Origin: Leptospira noguchii serovar Panama str. CZ214
GTDB taxonomy: Bacteria; Spirochaetota; Leptospiria; Leptospirales; Leptospiraceae
DNA: 64,000 nucleotides
Direction of reading: 5' to 3'
NCBI RefSeq assembly: GCF_000306255.2
Contig: NZ_AKWY02000018.1
Location: forward strand, 1-64,000
The stretch's first letter is position 1, and the number at the start of each line of letters is the position of its first letter. The translations under genes were made by a program, and so were the position numbers. Below, in pieces: positions 24,214 to 32,532 of the stretch. The notes beneath the pieces were generated by a model, which was given only the letters and a program-made list of their open reading frames with translations, was not told the DNA's origin and made no database searches.

Positions 24214-25047
24214 ATGAAATCAATCAGTATCACAATTATCTTATTTATCTTTTTCTTAAATCCGATTTTTGCGGAAGAGAAAACCCGTATGTGTATAGAA
24301 GGAGATTGTCAAAACGGAAAAGGGAAATTACAAAATGAAGAAGGTGTAATCGGAGAAGGTAATTTTAAGAACGGAAAATTTCATGGTTTAATAAAAGTGT
24401 ATGAAGCAAATAACCTCGAAAGAATTTCAACGATGTATTTTATCAATGGAAAGATCGATACATCTAAACTGGTTTATAGTTGGTTTGATAACGGAGATCA
24501 TTACGAAGGATTCTTTGATTCTAAAATGGATCCTCACGGAAAAGGGAAGCTAACGTATCTGGATGGAAGTGTTCAGTGTGTTTACGAAGGCTCTTTTGTA
24601 AATGGCAAGAAACACGGCCAGGGAAAAATCAAATGCGAAGACGGAACCACCGAATCCGGAGAATGGAAGAACGACAGAAAATATTTTATAGTTGAACTCG
24701 ACTTTGTATGTCGCTCGCTCCAACGAGTAGACAAGTGGGAAGGCGGAACCGTAAACGGAAAACTGAAGTTCCGAATCATGCGGAACGCAAATGATTTACA
24801 AACCAACTTAAAAAACTGGGAGGGAATCCAGGTCGGCGACGATTGGAACGGTTACACAATTGCCGAAGCCGAATACTTTGACAAAAACGTGATTGCCACA
24901 TTTCTGCTTTTTATTCCATCAGGGATGAGCAAAGATTTTGATAAACTTGTCGCGCGGACGAGAGATATTCAAATTCATGGAAGAGCGATCGCCGTAGCTC
25001 ATGCAGAAAAACGTTATCCTGTTATATACGTTGACAAAGTGCAATGA
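24214..25047 (+). CDS. Secreted MORN-repeat protein (moron)
   Basis: 277 residues. Signal peptide (SITIILFIFFLNPIFAEEKT). Repeated GxGxL / YEGxFxNGKxHGxG units: GDCQNGKGKLQNEEG, GEGNFKNGKFHGLIKVY, HYEGFFDSKMDPHGKGKLTY, YEGSFVNGKKHGQGKIKCED, about five MORN units over residues 27-155. The C-terminal 110 residues carry an unknown beta-rich domain (WEGIQVGDDWNGYTIAEAEY). The ribosome site is CTGGAG. It stands alone on the plus strand between two phage transcripts and has no structural role, so it is a likely lysogenic-conversion gene expressed from the prophage. Confidence 0.7.
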   Translation: MKSISITIILFIFFLNPIFAEEKTRMCIEGDCQNGKGKLQNEEGVIGEGNFKNGKFHGLIKVYEANNLERISTMYFINGKIDTSKLVYSWFDNGDHYEGFFDSKMDPHGKGKLTYLDGSVQCVYEGSFVNGKKHGQGKIKCEDGTTESGEWKNDRKYFIVELDFVCRSLQRVDKWEGGTVNGKLKFRIMRNANDLQTNLKNWEGIQVGDDWNGYTIAEAEYFDKNVIATFLLFIPSGMSKDFDKLVARTRDIQIHGRAIAVAHAEKRYPVIYVDKVQ

Positions 25048-25063
25048 AGAGAAAAGGAAAATG

Positions 25064-25090
25064 AATCGTCTCATCTCATGTGAGACGATT
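25064..25090. repeat. Perfect 10-bp inverted repeat after the MORN gene
   Basis: AATCGTCTCA (25064-25073) and TGAGACGATT (25081-25090) are perfect inverted copies around a 7-base loop. There is no T-run on the plus side, so it is not a canonical terminator; an ATG follows directly. It could act as an RNA hairpin ending or stabilising the MORN transcript, or as an operator. Confidence 0.5.
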
Positions 25091-25243
25091 ATGAAAACTA
25101 CAGACGACAAATTAAAAACTCTTCTTTATAATTTTGCAAGAGATTTAAAAAAAGAAACAGCCTCGCTCAAAGAGCTGATCGAGATATATCACATAAAAAT
25201 TAGTCATGCTTTTCAGGAAAAAGTCGGTCGAAAAAAATCTTAA
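25091..25243 (+). CDS. Small helical protein, convergent with repressor 1
   Basis: 50 residues (MKTTDDKLKTLLYNFARDLK...). Highly charged and helical. It starts immediately after the 25064-25090 hairpin and its end overlaps the repressor at 25200-25640 by 44 bases in the opposite direction, so it is transcribed against it. An in-frame ATG at 25061 inside the hairpin is less likely. Not recognised; might be untranslated. Confidence 0.35.
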   Translation: MKTTDDKLKTLLYNFARDLKKETASLKELIEIYHIKISHAFQEKVGRKKS

Positions 25244-25640
25244 ACAGCTTTGAGTCGGATCGACTGAGTTCCAAAATTCTTTCTATATCCTTTCTTATCC
25301 CCGATTCATCGATCTGTCTGATAAAAACTCTATCCCGTTCAATTTCCTCAAACCGATCATGATTTTCCGGAGTCAGTTCGGAGAATATTTCCGCTGGGAC
25401 CTTTTTCTCTCCATCCCCAAATAATATCCAAAAGGGGTTATATCCGAGTGATTTCATTAACGCATACGCAAAGTCAAAGCCTACGGGCCTCGCACCTGAT
25501 AAATACCCATTTAACGTGGGAGGCTTGACATTTCCCGCCTCAGCCAATTGGTTTTGCCGAAACCCTGTCTCTGATAAAATAATCCTGATTCGATCGGAAG
25601 GATTATTATTTTTGGCATATTTTTGTTGAGAATTTATCAT
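25200..25640 (-). CDS. XRE-family repressor 1 (cI-like)
   Basis: 146 residues. HTH in residues 15-60: DRIRIILSETGFRQNQLAEA, then GNVKPPTLNGYLSGARPVGF, with the classic Q-x-x-L-A...P-x-T-L-N-x-Y-L-S-G-x-R pattern. It continues YALMKSLGYNPFWILFGDGE, as in phage repressors of the Bet/C1 type. It is transcribed leftwards towards the late block, away from the early operon. Together with repressor 2 it makes a two-repressor switch. Which of the two keeps lysogeny cannot be told from sequence. Confidence 0.78.
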   Translation of the reverse strand: MINSQQKYAKNNNPSDRIRIILSETGFRQNQLAEAGNVKPPTLNGYLSGARPVGFDFAYALMKSLGYNPFWILFGDGEKKVPAEIFSELTPENHDRFEEIERDRVFIRQIDESGIRKDIERILELSRSDSKLFKIFFDRLFPEKHD

Positions 25641-25807
25641 TGACTTTTAAAAATAACACAGAATCATTCGCGCATGTGAATCGTGTTTTATTATCGGTAT
25701 TTTTTTGTGTCAATCAAGGATTATTTTTGCTGAGACGTCATGATTTGTCTATAGCAGTTAATATACTAAAACGCTACAACAAAAATTCCGGGAACTGGGG
25801 TTGGAAG

Positions 25808-26002
25808 ATGGATATTCAAAATAGTAATTTTAAACTGGACGATAAAGACGAGCATCCGTCTGTCCCCATCCTTACTGATTTTTTTAAGACTCATATTCAC
25901 GAATTTTTAAATACAGGCTTAAGGTTCGACGTTTTAGCGCATTATTTAGCAGTAGAGACTTCCATTATTCTAAAACCATGGATCAATAAAAGTGATAGTT
26001 GA
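25808..26002 (+). CDS. Small protein between the two repressors
   Basis: 64 residues starting MDIQNSNFKLDDKDEHPSVP; a longer frame from 25640 would overlap the divergent repressor-1 start, so the shorter start is preferred (GGGG about 7 bases upstream). The C-terminus contains LNTGLRFDVLAHYLAVETSI. It ends at the bidirectional terminator facing repressor 2. Not recognised; the position suggests a switch accessory such as an antirepressor. The 5' flank (25641-25807) must contain the repressor-1 promoter. Confidence 0.4.
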   Translation: MDIQNSNFKLDDKDEHPSVPILTDFFKTHIHEFLNTGLRFDVLAHYLAVETSIILKPWINKSDS

Positions 26003-26011
26003 TCACTTTTT
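25988..26011. terminator. Bidirectional terminator between convergent genes
   Basis: AAAAGTGAT (25988-25996) pairs perfectly with ATCACTTTT (26002-26010), a 9-bp stem with a 5-base loop, followed by T-runs on both strands. It lies exactly between the convergent 64-residue gene (ends 26002) and repressor 2 (ends 26003), so it ends both transcripts. Confidence 0.75.
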
Positions 26012-26425
26012 CCAGCTATCCAGTATTGCACGTATTACACTCGATTCACTCTCTGTTAAATCTCGGTTTAGATCTAAAATTTTGTCCACGATACTCTTGG
26101 CAACAGGCCGTTTCCTAAGGATCTGAATTATTTGAAACTCAGCATTCAATTGATCATCGCGCCCTTTCTCAACTTCGGGATCAGAAAACATATTCCCAAC
26201 TTCAGTCAAAAGCCAGAGCGGATTTACATTATGTTTAATTTTTAACTTACGAATTGCTTCGGCTGAAAGGTCTTTAGTCCTCTCATTAATTAAATCATTA
26301 ATTCTCCCTGGCGATAACTCCAAAGAGTCGGCCAATTCCTTTTGATTCATATTTAGAACTTGTAGTAATTTTTCAATTTGCTTTTTCAAAAAAATACCGA
26401 TTTCGGTAAAAATTTTAATAGACAA
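26003..26425 (-). CDS. XRE-family repressor 2
   Basis: 140 residues from ATG 26425; an alternative start is TTG at 26389, which would place the start downstream of the inner operator. HTH near residues 20-55: LLQVLNMNQKELADSLELSP, then GRINDLINERT. The rest, NPLWLLTEVGNMFSDPEVEK, resembles C1-type phage repressors. Its own gene start is embedded in two TACCG...CGGTA palindromes (26395 and 26425), so it very probably binds them and regulates itself and the early promoter. Confidence 0.75.
   Translation of the reverse strand: MSIKIFTEIGIFLKKQIEKLLQVLNMNQKELADSLELSPGRINDLINERTKDLSAEAIRKLKIKHNVNPLWLLTEVGNMFSDPEVEKGRDDQLNAEFQIIQILRKRPVAKSIVDKILDLNRDLTESESSVIRAILDSWKK
26395..26408. promoter_or_regulatory. 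Operator palindrome O1
   Basis: TACCGATTTCGGTA is a perfect palindrome with TACCG/CGGTA half-sites, the same half-sites as the second palindrome 32 bp to the right (centre to centre, about three helix turns). It overlaps the repressor-2 start. Confidence 0.65.
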
Positions 26426-26447
26426 ATACCGTATTCGGTATTATGCT
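26419..26447 (+). promoter_or_regulatory. Early promoter with operator O2 between -35 and -10
   Basis: TAGACA (26419-26424), then a 17-bp spacer, then TATGCT (26442-26447): a reasonable sigma-70 promoter for the rightward early operon. The spacer is occupied by the palindrome AATACCG..CGGTATT (26425-26442). Binding there would block the early promoter. Boxes are weakly conserved; the operator is the stronger evidence. Confidence 0.55.
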
Positions 26448-26521
26448 AACCTACAGGCTACCCCGTGCATAGAGAAAGCATCGGAAAAATAGGCCATAAA
26501 ATCAAGGAGAAATCAAATCAA

Positions 26522-26842
26522 ATGAGCGCAAGGAATATTGAACTGAATTGGATGCACCGATTTCTGAAGTTCTCAAATTGGATGCCTTCGTATTTTAAAA
26601 TCTCGCTCCATTGGATCGCGGTTGGGTATTTCATTCCTTGGAATTACATAGAAGAGATTCAGGCAAATGGATTGCGAATCTTAAATCTAAAAATGCGTAA
26701 GGGTTTAAGTGAATACGATTCGTCACGGCAATTCCTACACGTAGTCATCACAATCATAAGCATTGATTTTTATACAAACATCTATTCGCGTGAAGGCTTC
26801 TATATTCAAGCCGATGCTCATGTCCTTGGAGTTAAGGCATGA
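26522..26842 (+). CDS. First early gene, unknown protein
   Basis: 106 residues from ATG 26522 (an upstream ATG at 26465 is possible but the AGGAGA site at 26504-26509 serves 26522). Aromatic-rich sequence (WMHRFLKFSNWMPSYFKISL) with no recognised family. It overlaps the next gene by 4 bases (ATGA), so the early operon is translationally coupled from its first gene. The role is unknown. Confidence 0.5.
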   Translation: MSARNIELNWMHRFLKFSNWMPSYFKISLHWIAVGYFIPWNYIEEIQANGLRILNLKMRKGLSEYDSSRQFLHVVITIISIDFYTNIYSREGFYIQADAHVLGVKA

Positions 26843-27057
26843 ACGCGATCCAACAACGGGAAGAGATTCAGCGCGAAATTGTATATCGTTACAAATACGT
26901 AAGTAAATTCGCAAAACATAATAATCTAAATGAGCGATTAACGTATGAATTTTTTGCCGGACGAAACAACAATCGCAGAGTGATCGCCGCACTCAACACA
27001 GAAGGATTCAAAAATATCCAACTGGTTCTCACTAAAGATACAGGAAGCGCGGCATGA
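26839..27057 (+). CDS. Small HTH protein (Cro/Ner-like candidate)
   Basis: 72 residues. The segment VSKFAKHNNLNERLTYEFFA followed by GRNNNRRVIAALNTEGFKNI matches a short phage HTH pattern ending in V-I-x-A-L-x-x-E-G-F. In Mu the second early protein is the small Ner repressor, so a comparable role is possible. ATGA overlaps on both sides. Confidence 0.55.
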   Translation: MNAIQQREEIQREIVYRYKYVSKFAKHNNLNERLTYEFFAGRNNNRRVIAALNTEGFKNIQLVLTKDTGSAA

Positions 27058-27260
27058 ATCCAACGCTCGGAATCAAAATACATCGCAAACGAGTAGCTGA
27101 CTCGGTGCTCAAAATCGAGAACACATCAGACAAAAGTCCAATAGAAATCTTACTCTCTCGTTGTGCAATCTATGAATATTTCATCGATGATGCCGGACTA
27201 AAGAAACAATTCACCAAGTGGGTAGAAAAGAAAAAAATTCAGGATAATCAAAATGGCTAA
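27054..27260 (+). CDS. Early hypothetical protein
   Basis: 68 residues, basic, not recognised. Overlaps its neighbours by 4 and 8 bases in the early operon. No cysteine cluster or membrane segment. Nothing further can be said. Confidence 0.5.
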   Translation: MNPTLGIKIHRKRVADSVLKIENTSDKSPIEILLSRCAIYEYFIDDAGLKKQFTKWVEKKKIQDNQNG

Positions 27261-27528
27261 TCTTAGAAAATATGATCGCGTCCGCAGCCGTTTCCTTTGC
27301 GACCACGTTAAACTGTTGAAAGGCCACGGACTAAACGTCTACACAGTTTTTGATCGTTGCTGGAGCAAGGTCCCGGATGCCCTCATCAAAAAGCTCAACG
27401 GAGAAGAGCTATCTCAATACATTCGTCTGCACATTCTGCCTACGGAACTTTCCACCCAAGCCCCTCAAAACAAAGAAGGGTATAAAACGAAAAATCCAAA
27501 AAGCCACACGGTAGAAAAATTCGCATGA
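27253..27528 (+). CDS. Early hypothetical protein
   Basis: 91 residues, basic, starts MANLRKYDRVRSRFLCDHVK. No recognised family. Ends PKSHTVEKFA with a lysine-rich tail. Coupled by overlap to both neighbours. Confidence 0.5.
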   Translation: MANLRKYDRVRSRFLCDHVKLLKGHGLNVYTVFDRCWSKVPDALIKKLNGEELSQYIRLHILPTELSTQAPQNKEGYKTKNPKSHTVEKFA

Positions 27529-27773
27529 AATTTGTTAATCCAATCTTTCCAACATCCGACTTGTCTGATTGCAACCCAGGCAATTCCTCTTCCCTCGGTG
27601 GAGGTAACTCCATCGAGGGCATTTTTTCGGATACTATTGCTATTTCAAATATTCCACGATGCTCCGGATGCGGACAGTCCTCAGTAACAGTTTACCAGTT
27701 CAAACTCTGTAAGACATGTTTGAATTTGTCTTTCGTAAAACTGAGACCCTTAATCGATTCGGTAAGAATATGA
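27525..27773 (+). CDS. Small zinc-ribbon protein
   Basis: 82 residues. Two cysteine pairs, CSGC near residue 46 and CKTC near residue 62, form a CxxC-x12-CxxC zinc-ribbon motif after a low-complexity Gly/Ser stretch (SSSLGGGNSIEG). Early phage proteins of this kind often bind nucleic acid or proteins; the target is unknown. Confidence 0.55.
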   Translation: MKFVNPIFPTSDLSDCNPGNSSSLGGGNSIEGIFSDTIAISNIPRCSGCGQSSVTVYQFKLCKTCLNLSFVKLRPLIDSVRI

Positions 27774-28243
27774 CTCTCCTGACGGTGGCAAAATTCTTTT
27801 TAGAAAATCCTAATGTTGGATTTCGTCCGACACACGTTGCACGAAACCTTAAGCGTTCGGAAAAAACAATCTACCGAACGATTCAAATTTTAATGTCCTG
27901 GCAATTCATAGAGGAATGTAACGGGATCTACATTCTCAACCCCGATACGATTGAGGGTAAAAGCCAAATTAAAAAAGCTAACGGAACCGGAGCCGTATAC
28001 ATATTGATCCACCTCCTTCCGGGCAAAAGCTTCTTTTCTGGAGAATTCAGACTCCTGACAGGGATACAATCCCTCGAACGTGCAAAGCGCAAGTTACTGC
28101 AAACAAATCTAATCTTGCCAGACCAAGAGAACGGTTTGTTTTTTTCAGAAAGTTTTCGCTGGCAGCTTGTTCCAAAAATTCAAATCAAACTCGCACAAGC
28201 TACGAGCCACCTACGGAGCCTCAGGAGGATTTATGGAAAATGA
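27770..28243 (+). CDS. Winged-helix DNA-binding early protein
   Basis: 157 residues from ATG 27770, which overlaps the previous stop (ATGA). HTH near the N-terminus: MTLLTVAKFFLENPNVGFRP followed by THVARNLKRSEKTIYRTIQI, with the beta wing ILMSWQFIEECNGIYIL. A replication or early regulatory role is likely, but no family is recognised. Confidence 0.55.
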   Translation: MTLLTVAKFFLENPNVGFRPTHVARNLKRSEKTIYRTIQILMSWQFIEECNGIYILNPDTIEGKSQIKKANGTGAVYILIHLLPGKSFFSGEFRLLTGIQSLERAKRKLLQTNLILPDQENGLFFSESFRWQLVPKIQIKLAQATSHLRSLRRIYGK

Positions 28244-28559
28244 AAATATGCCATCATTAAAAAAAAGCCTAATGATGGCACGTATTCCCAGAGGCAGACA
28301 TTTGCCATTAGAGTTATTGAAAATCTGTAAGATTAGAGAAGGTAGGAATACATTACGTGCAATCTCGATGGCATATAACGTAAACCAGGGAGACCTATCC
28401 CGTGTTATATCCGGCAAGCGAAACACAAAAGCTCATATTCAGATTTTAGAAATGGAATTTGGAATCTCCATCGAAGAAGTCCGAGCAATCTGGAAACGAG
28501 ATGCGGAACGAAAACGAGAGTTAGGCAACACGGCCAACGAACTCAAAGATCAAACTTAA
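28233..28559 (+). CDS. Phage HTH regulator
   Basis: 108 residues from ATG 28233 (GGAGG site 5-9 bases upstream). Residues 50-80, AISMAYNVNQGDLSRVISGK, form a clear HTH; then HIQILEMEFGISIEEVRAIW continues as in phage lambda-like DNA-binding proteins. The N-terminus is basic. Overlaps the end of the winged-helix gene. Confidence 0.6.
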   Translation: MENENMPSLKKSLMMARIPRGRHLPLELLKICKIREGRNTLRAISMAYNVNQGDLSRVISGKRNTKAHIQILEMEFGISIEEVRAIWKRDAERKRELGNTANELKDQT

Positions 28560-28574
28560 TCAAATGGGTAGAAT

Positions 28575-29453
28575 ATGACAACCAAATCAGCGTTAGACGA
28601 ATACAAAGACGAAATAGAAGACTCGGACAACAACGTATCGCAACCGGAAACGGCCCTGACAATTCCGAGCGCAAGCGAGGCGAGAGAGTTCTCGCCGGAA
28701 CAGCGAAAGGCCTTGGCTCAATTGTATATCACTCAAGCCAGGGTGAACATCTTTCAAACCGCTCTCTCATTAACAGCAATTCGCAACCTCGAACTGTTTC
28801 ATGAGCTTGGATATTCCGGATTTCATGACTGCGTAGAGCAAGAACTCGATATGAGCGGCAGAGTTGCATTAGAATATGTGAATGCGATCGAATCGTTTGG
28901 ACTGGGTGACCGAGTTAAACAACTCATGGAAGCATCTCCGAAACGATTCCTGCAAGCTGCCAAGGAAGTCCGACTCAAACAACTCGAAGGGGAAACCTTA
29001 ACCCTTTCCGACGGAACAGTCGTTTCCGCGGAAGAGTTTTTAGAGGAGCGGATTTCCTCTTTAGAAAATTCTTCAAAGAAAAAAATCAAATCCCTGGAAA
29101 CGGAAAATCAAACCGTAAAGGCCGAAGCGGAACTCCTCCGAAAAAAACAAGCAACCCTGGAAAAGTCGATCCAGAAGAAAGACGACCAAATTGATGTTCT
29201 TCGGAAATCCAAGGACATCGATCCGGATAAACTCCTAAAAATCAAGAGTCAAAGAGAGGCGGAAAAAATTATCGATGAGTGTAACGCATCGATCCTTGAC
29301 GCGCTGCAACGAATTGAATCCATCCCGGAAGAATCTCGAAACGGTGGGTTAGGAATCTATCTATCTCGAACAATCGCGACAATGGAAATCTCGCTCAAAA
29401 CATTAAAGATGGCGTGGTCGAGCCATATTTTTCAAGGAGAGACGCAAGAGTGA
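28575..29453 (+). CDS. DUF3102-like coiled-coil early protein
   Basis: 292 residues. An N-terminal acidic region is followed by NLELFHELGYSGFHDCVEQE, typical of DUF3102-like proteins linked to transposable phages, then a long coiled coil (about residues 155-225, KKKIKSLETENQTVKAEAEL). It directly precedes the transposase and overlaps its GTG start by 4 bases, so it may assist transposition. Function not established. Confidence 0.55.
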   Translation: MTTKSALDEYKDEIEDSDNNVSQPETALTIPSASEAREFSPEQRKALAQLYITQARVNIFQTALSLTAIRNLELFHELGYSGFHDCVEQELDMSGRVALEYVNAIESFGLGDRVKQLMEASPKRFLQAAKEVRLKQLEGETLTLSDGTVVSAEEFLEERISSLENSSKKKIKSLETENQTVKAEAELLRKKQATLEKSIQKKDDQIDVLRKSKDIDPDKLLKIKSQREAEKIIDECNASILDALQRIESIPEESRNGGLGIYLSRTIATMEISLKTLKMAWSSHIFQGETQE

Positions 29454-31162
29454 AACAATTAGATCCAGATTTGTTTTACGAATTCTATTCGGCTTGGAAA
29501 GAGGCTCCGTCAAAACATTCCAAAGGTGAAATGATGCGTAAAGCAGCCGCCACCTTTGGGTTGTCGGAAGACGCAATCCGTAGAAGATTCGAAAAATTTA
29601 ATATTGGATCAGAGTTAGCCGTCGTCTCAGGTCAGATAAAATCAAAGCGAAAATCAAATCTAAATCCTGAACGAATGGATCTCCGGGAAACTGAAGCGAA
29701 GATAATTGCCGAGATTGTTTATTCAAATCTGTCTGGCAAAAATCCGAAACCACTCTCAATGAAACTTGCGTTAAGGAGGGCACGAAACAGCGGACAGATA
29801 CAACTGCCTTGGACCGAATCCACCGCAAACCGGTGGTTGAACCGTCTCGGTCTCGGACGTCATGAAATGCAATCGGAAGAGGCATCACGAACGTGGAAAG
29901 AACCGTATTCGAATTCTACGCACATGGTCGACGCGTCCGTTGCAGCCAGGTATTTTTTAAACCCACGCGGTAAAATCGAACGCCGCTGGTTTCTGGACGA
30001 CAAAGACGAAGAGACCGCAATGCTCAAAGACAACCTGATCAAAGTGTGGATTTATTCTCTCGTAGATGTTTACTCAAAAGTATTTTATCTTTGGGCCTAT
30101 GGCGGAAAGGCGATTACGCCAGGAGCGAAACATCGGGGCGAGAATACGGCGGACTACTTTGATTTTTTCAAGCGCGCTTGGATGCCTAAAGTCGATCGCC
30201 GGAACCCATTTGAAGGAACTCCAGAATATCTTTATAACGACAAGGGGTCTGGACTCAAAGGTGCTAAAAACGCACTTACGCGACTCGGTGGAATCATCGT
30301 TAAAACACACACACCAGGGCGGCCCAAAGCAAAAGGTCCAGTCGAACGTAGAATCGGAATTTATAAAAACATCATAGAACCCGCGATCGACGGCAAGAAG
30401 TTTGCAGACCTCAAGGAATTGAATGATTTTCTAACGTTATATACCATTCACGAAAATCAAATCAGTGGACGATTTGATCTCTGGCTTGCAGGAACAAAAG
30501 ACAAACCAATCAGGCGAATTACAGAGCAAAACTTTTACGACGCTACAGTAACATTCGATAATCGAGTCGTCAACAATTACGGCTGTATCGAATATCGAAA
30601 TCATTCCTATGGAGTCGCTTTGGATTTGGTAGGCCAAAACGTCACTCTCTTCAGAGACCGCGAAGGAAATCTCGTAGCAGAGGATAAATTAGGAAATCTT
30701 TATATTTGCAATCCGGACGGAGCAAGAAGTATATCGCAACATACAGGATACCAAACGCAATCATCGGACACATGGCTGAAAACCGATCGTATGAAGTTAC
30801 GTGAAGATATCCGTGATGGCGCCAAGAGACAACGTAAAATTTTTACGATCGAAGATCTTTATCCAGAAGCAGAAATGGAAAACCTACGATACTTTCCTGC
30901 AAATTCAGTCCCTGTCGAAACTCCCGCAACGATGGCACCAAGTGAGTTCACCGAATTGGAATCGGCGTGGAGCTACATCGAACGACGTCTTTTAATCTAT
31001 CGTTCCGAAATGCCAGTTGAACTTTTTGAAGCCGTCCAGGGACGACTGAATTCAAGCCTTGCCCTCAAAGGCTCGATTACTAACCAAGAAATATATGAAC
31101 TTTTGAATATTCTGAATAACATTGATTTTGAATCTAACGATTCTAAGGAGAACGCGGAATGA
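29450..31162 (+). CDS. MuA-type DDE transposase
   Basis: 570 residues from GTG 29450, chosen because its GTGA overlaps the previous stop; an upstream ATG would extend into the coiled-coil gene. N-terminal DNA-binding part with PSKHSKGEMMRKAAATFGLS. Integrase-core catalytic triad D161 (HMVDASVAARYF), D264 (LYNDKGSG), E299 (GPVERRIG), so a D-x34-E spacing. The C-terminal Mu transposase domain contains YGCIEYRNHSYGVALDLVGQ. Catalyses replicative transposition for both integration and lytic growth. No frameshift is seen, so it may be active. Confidence 0.9.
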   Translation: MKQLDPDLFYEFYSAWKEAPSKHSKGEMMRKAAATFGLSEDAIRRRFEKFNIGSELAVVSGQIKSKRKSNLNPERMDLRETEAKIIAEIVYSNLSGKNPKPLSMKLALRRARNSGQIQLPWTESTANRWLNRLGLGRHEMQSEEASRTWKEPYSNSTHMVDASVAARYFLNPRGKIERRWFLDDKDEETAMLKDNLIKVWIYSLVDVYSKVFYLWAYGGKAITPGAKHRGENTADYFDFFKRAWMPKVDRRNPFEGTPEYLYNDKGSGLKGAKNALTRLGGIIVKTHTPGRPKAKGPVERRIGIYKNIIEPAIDGKKFADLKELNDFLTLYTIHENQISGRFDLWLAGTKDKPIRRITEQNFYDATVTFDNRVVNNYGCIEYRNHSYGVALDLVGQNVTLFRDREGNLVAEDKLGNLYICNPDGARSISQHTGYQTQSSDTWLKTDRMKLREDIRDGAKRQRKIFTIEDLYPEAEMENLRYFPANSVPVETPATMAPSEFTELESAWSYIERRLLIYRSEMPVELFEAVQGRLNSSLALKGSITNQEIYELLNILNNIDFESNDSKENAE

Positions 31163-32163
31163 GTTTTGTAGATACGGAAAACACAAATAGGGTAATTAGA
31201 GCAATCAAGCATGCCGTCGACAGTTCCGGTTGGGAGTGCGTCGTCGGACATGTTGGCGCAGGTAAGACGTTTCTATACGAACACATGCTACATTTTTGGC
31301 GCGATTATCCGAATAGGTTTCAAGTAATTGAAATGGGAAGATGCTATGAAAGTTTCGATTACAACATCAATCAGATTATGAAAGTGATGATCTCTGAACT
31401 TAGTCCGGATAGAGAAATTCCCGGAAACGCTCATGCGAAACAACTGATTCTTAGAGAGATCCTTACTGCCGCTTTTAAACGAAAGCGTAAGATCGTTCTA
31501 TTATTCGATGAGTCACAGGCTCTCTCTGGCAAACTTCTTAGAGACCTAAAAAAGATTCATGAGATTAGCATTCCCGAAAAAGAAAATCTTTTCTCAATCG
31601 TCATGTTTGGAAAAAACGAAGGCCCTTGGCTTCGCTCTTTGATTAAGACTCAAGAGATTGGATGGAGAATTCGCAAGACGAATTTGGAACCGCTTAAAGA
31701 CAACGAAGTTCTTTCATTCGCAGAGCGAGCTTTCGAAGTCAAATTCGAGTCTGGACAGAATGGACAAAAGTCTCGTCAGATTTTTATCCAGAACACATTC
31801 CCGACTCCACTCGGAGTGAAACATCAGATCCAAAAAATCGAGAGAACATTCCCTGGATGGAATCGAGTTCTCACTTATGATCAAGCAAAGATCATCTTTC
31901 CACAATCCTTTGGAGAAATACTCAAAAAACTTAAGATCACTCAACGTGAAGTAGCAAGAAGAGTTCGAGAAATTACGGGTAAAGAATTAAGCAAAGCCGC
32001 AATCTCTACATATCTAAGCGGTGACGAAAGTGACATTAAGAAATCAAGACTGAGTCTTGACGGTCAAAAGATGACGTTCGAAGCGGCTATAGATCTAATC
32101 AGAGATCGTTCACCGGGTGATGTTCAGTCTGCGGAAGTCCTCCTAAGAACAGCAAACGAATAA
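31159..32163 (+). CDS. MuB-type AAA+ ATPase with C-terminal HTH
   Basis: 334 residues. Walker A GHVGAGKT near residue 30, Walker B IVLLFDESQALSGK near residue 114, then LRSLIKTQEIGWRIR, as in the MuB family that recruits target DNA and stimulates MuA. At the C-terminus (from about residue 255) is a HTH: ILKKLKITQREVARRVREIT then LSKAAISTYLSGD. In Mu itself the HTH of MuB is N-terminal, so this is a rearranged architecture. Overlaps the transposase by 4 bases. Confidence 0.85.
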   Translation: MSFVDTENTNRVIRAIKHAVDSSGWECVVGHVGAGKTFLYEHMLHFWRDYPNRFQVIEMGRCYESFDYNINQIMKVMISELSPDREIPGNAHAKQLILREILTAAFKRKRKIVLLFDESQALSGKLLRDLKKIHEISIPEKENLFSIVMFGKNEGPWLRSLIKTQEIGWRIRKTNLEPLKDNEVLSFAERAFEVKFESGQNGQKSRQIFIQNTFPTPLGVKHQIQKIERTFPGWNRVLTYDQAKIIFPQSFGEILKKLKITQREVARRVREITGKELSKAAISTYLSGDESDIKKSRLSLDGQKMTFEAAIDLIRDRSPGDVQSAEVLLRTANE

Positions 32164-32190
32164 CGCAATATTTTAATATTGAGAGGTAAC

Positions 32191-32517
32191 ATGAAAATCG
32201 CAAACCAGGAAGAACACAATAACGCTCTGCAAAGAGTAGCTGAAGTCAAAAAACAGATCTCTGAATTTAAAACGAATTCGGGAGATCTTGAAACTGAGGT
32301 TACACTTTTAGAGGAGGAGAAGAAAGAAACGATCCAGCTTTTAGAAGAGGAAAAGAAAGTAAAGATTCAAGCGATCGATGACAAAATCAAAACCGTAAAA
32401 GATCGATTGAAAACCGCAAAGGAAGAACAAAAGAAAAATCTCAAGTCACTCGAAAGTGAATTGAAGGATCTTCAATCTGCTTTGGGTGAATTCGTCGTGG
32501 ATCAAGTCGCGGTATAA
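32191..32517 (+). CDS. Coiled-coil early protein
   Basis: 108 residues from ATG 32191 (GAGAGGT ribosome site). Almost entirely charged heptads (VTLLEEEKKETIQLLEEEKK, then IKTVKDRLKTAKEEQKKNLK), typical of a long coiled coil. No family recognised. It lies between the MuB-like ATPase and the lysine-rich peptide gene. Confidence 0.5.
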   Translation: MKIANQEEHNNALQRVAEVKKQISEFKTNSGDLETEVTLLEEEKKETIQLLEEEKKVKIQAIDDKIKTVKDRLKTAKEEQKKNLKSLESELKDLQSALGEFVVDQVAV

Positions 32518-32532
32518 AGGAAGGAGAAACGT

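Noticed and set aside
25640..25807. Longer plus-strand frame before 25808
   Set aside because: Would overlap the divergent promoter region of repressor 1; N-terminus looks non-coding.
29414..29449. Upstream ATG start of the transposase
   Set aside because: It overlaps the coiled-coil gene; GTG 29450 in a GTGA overlap matches the operon style.
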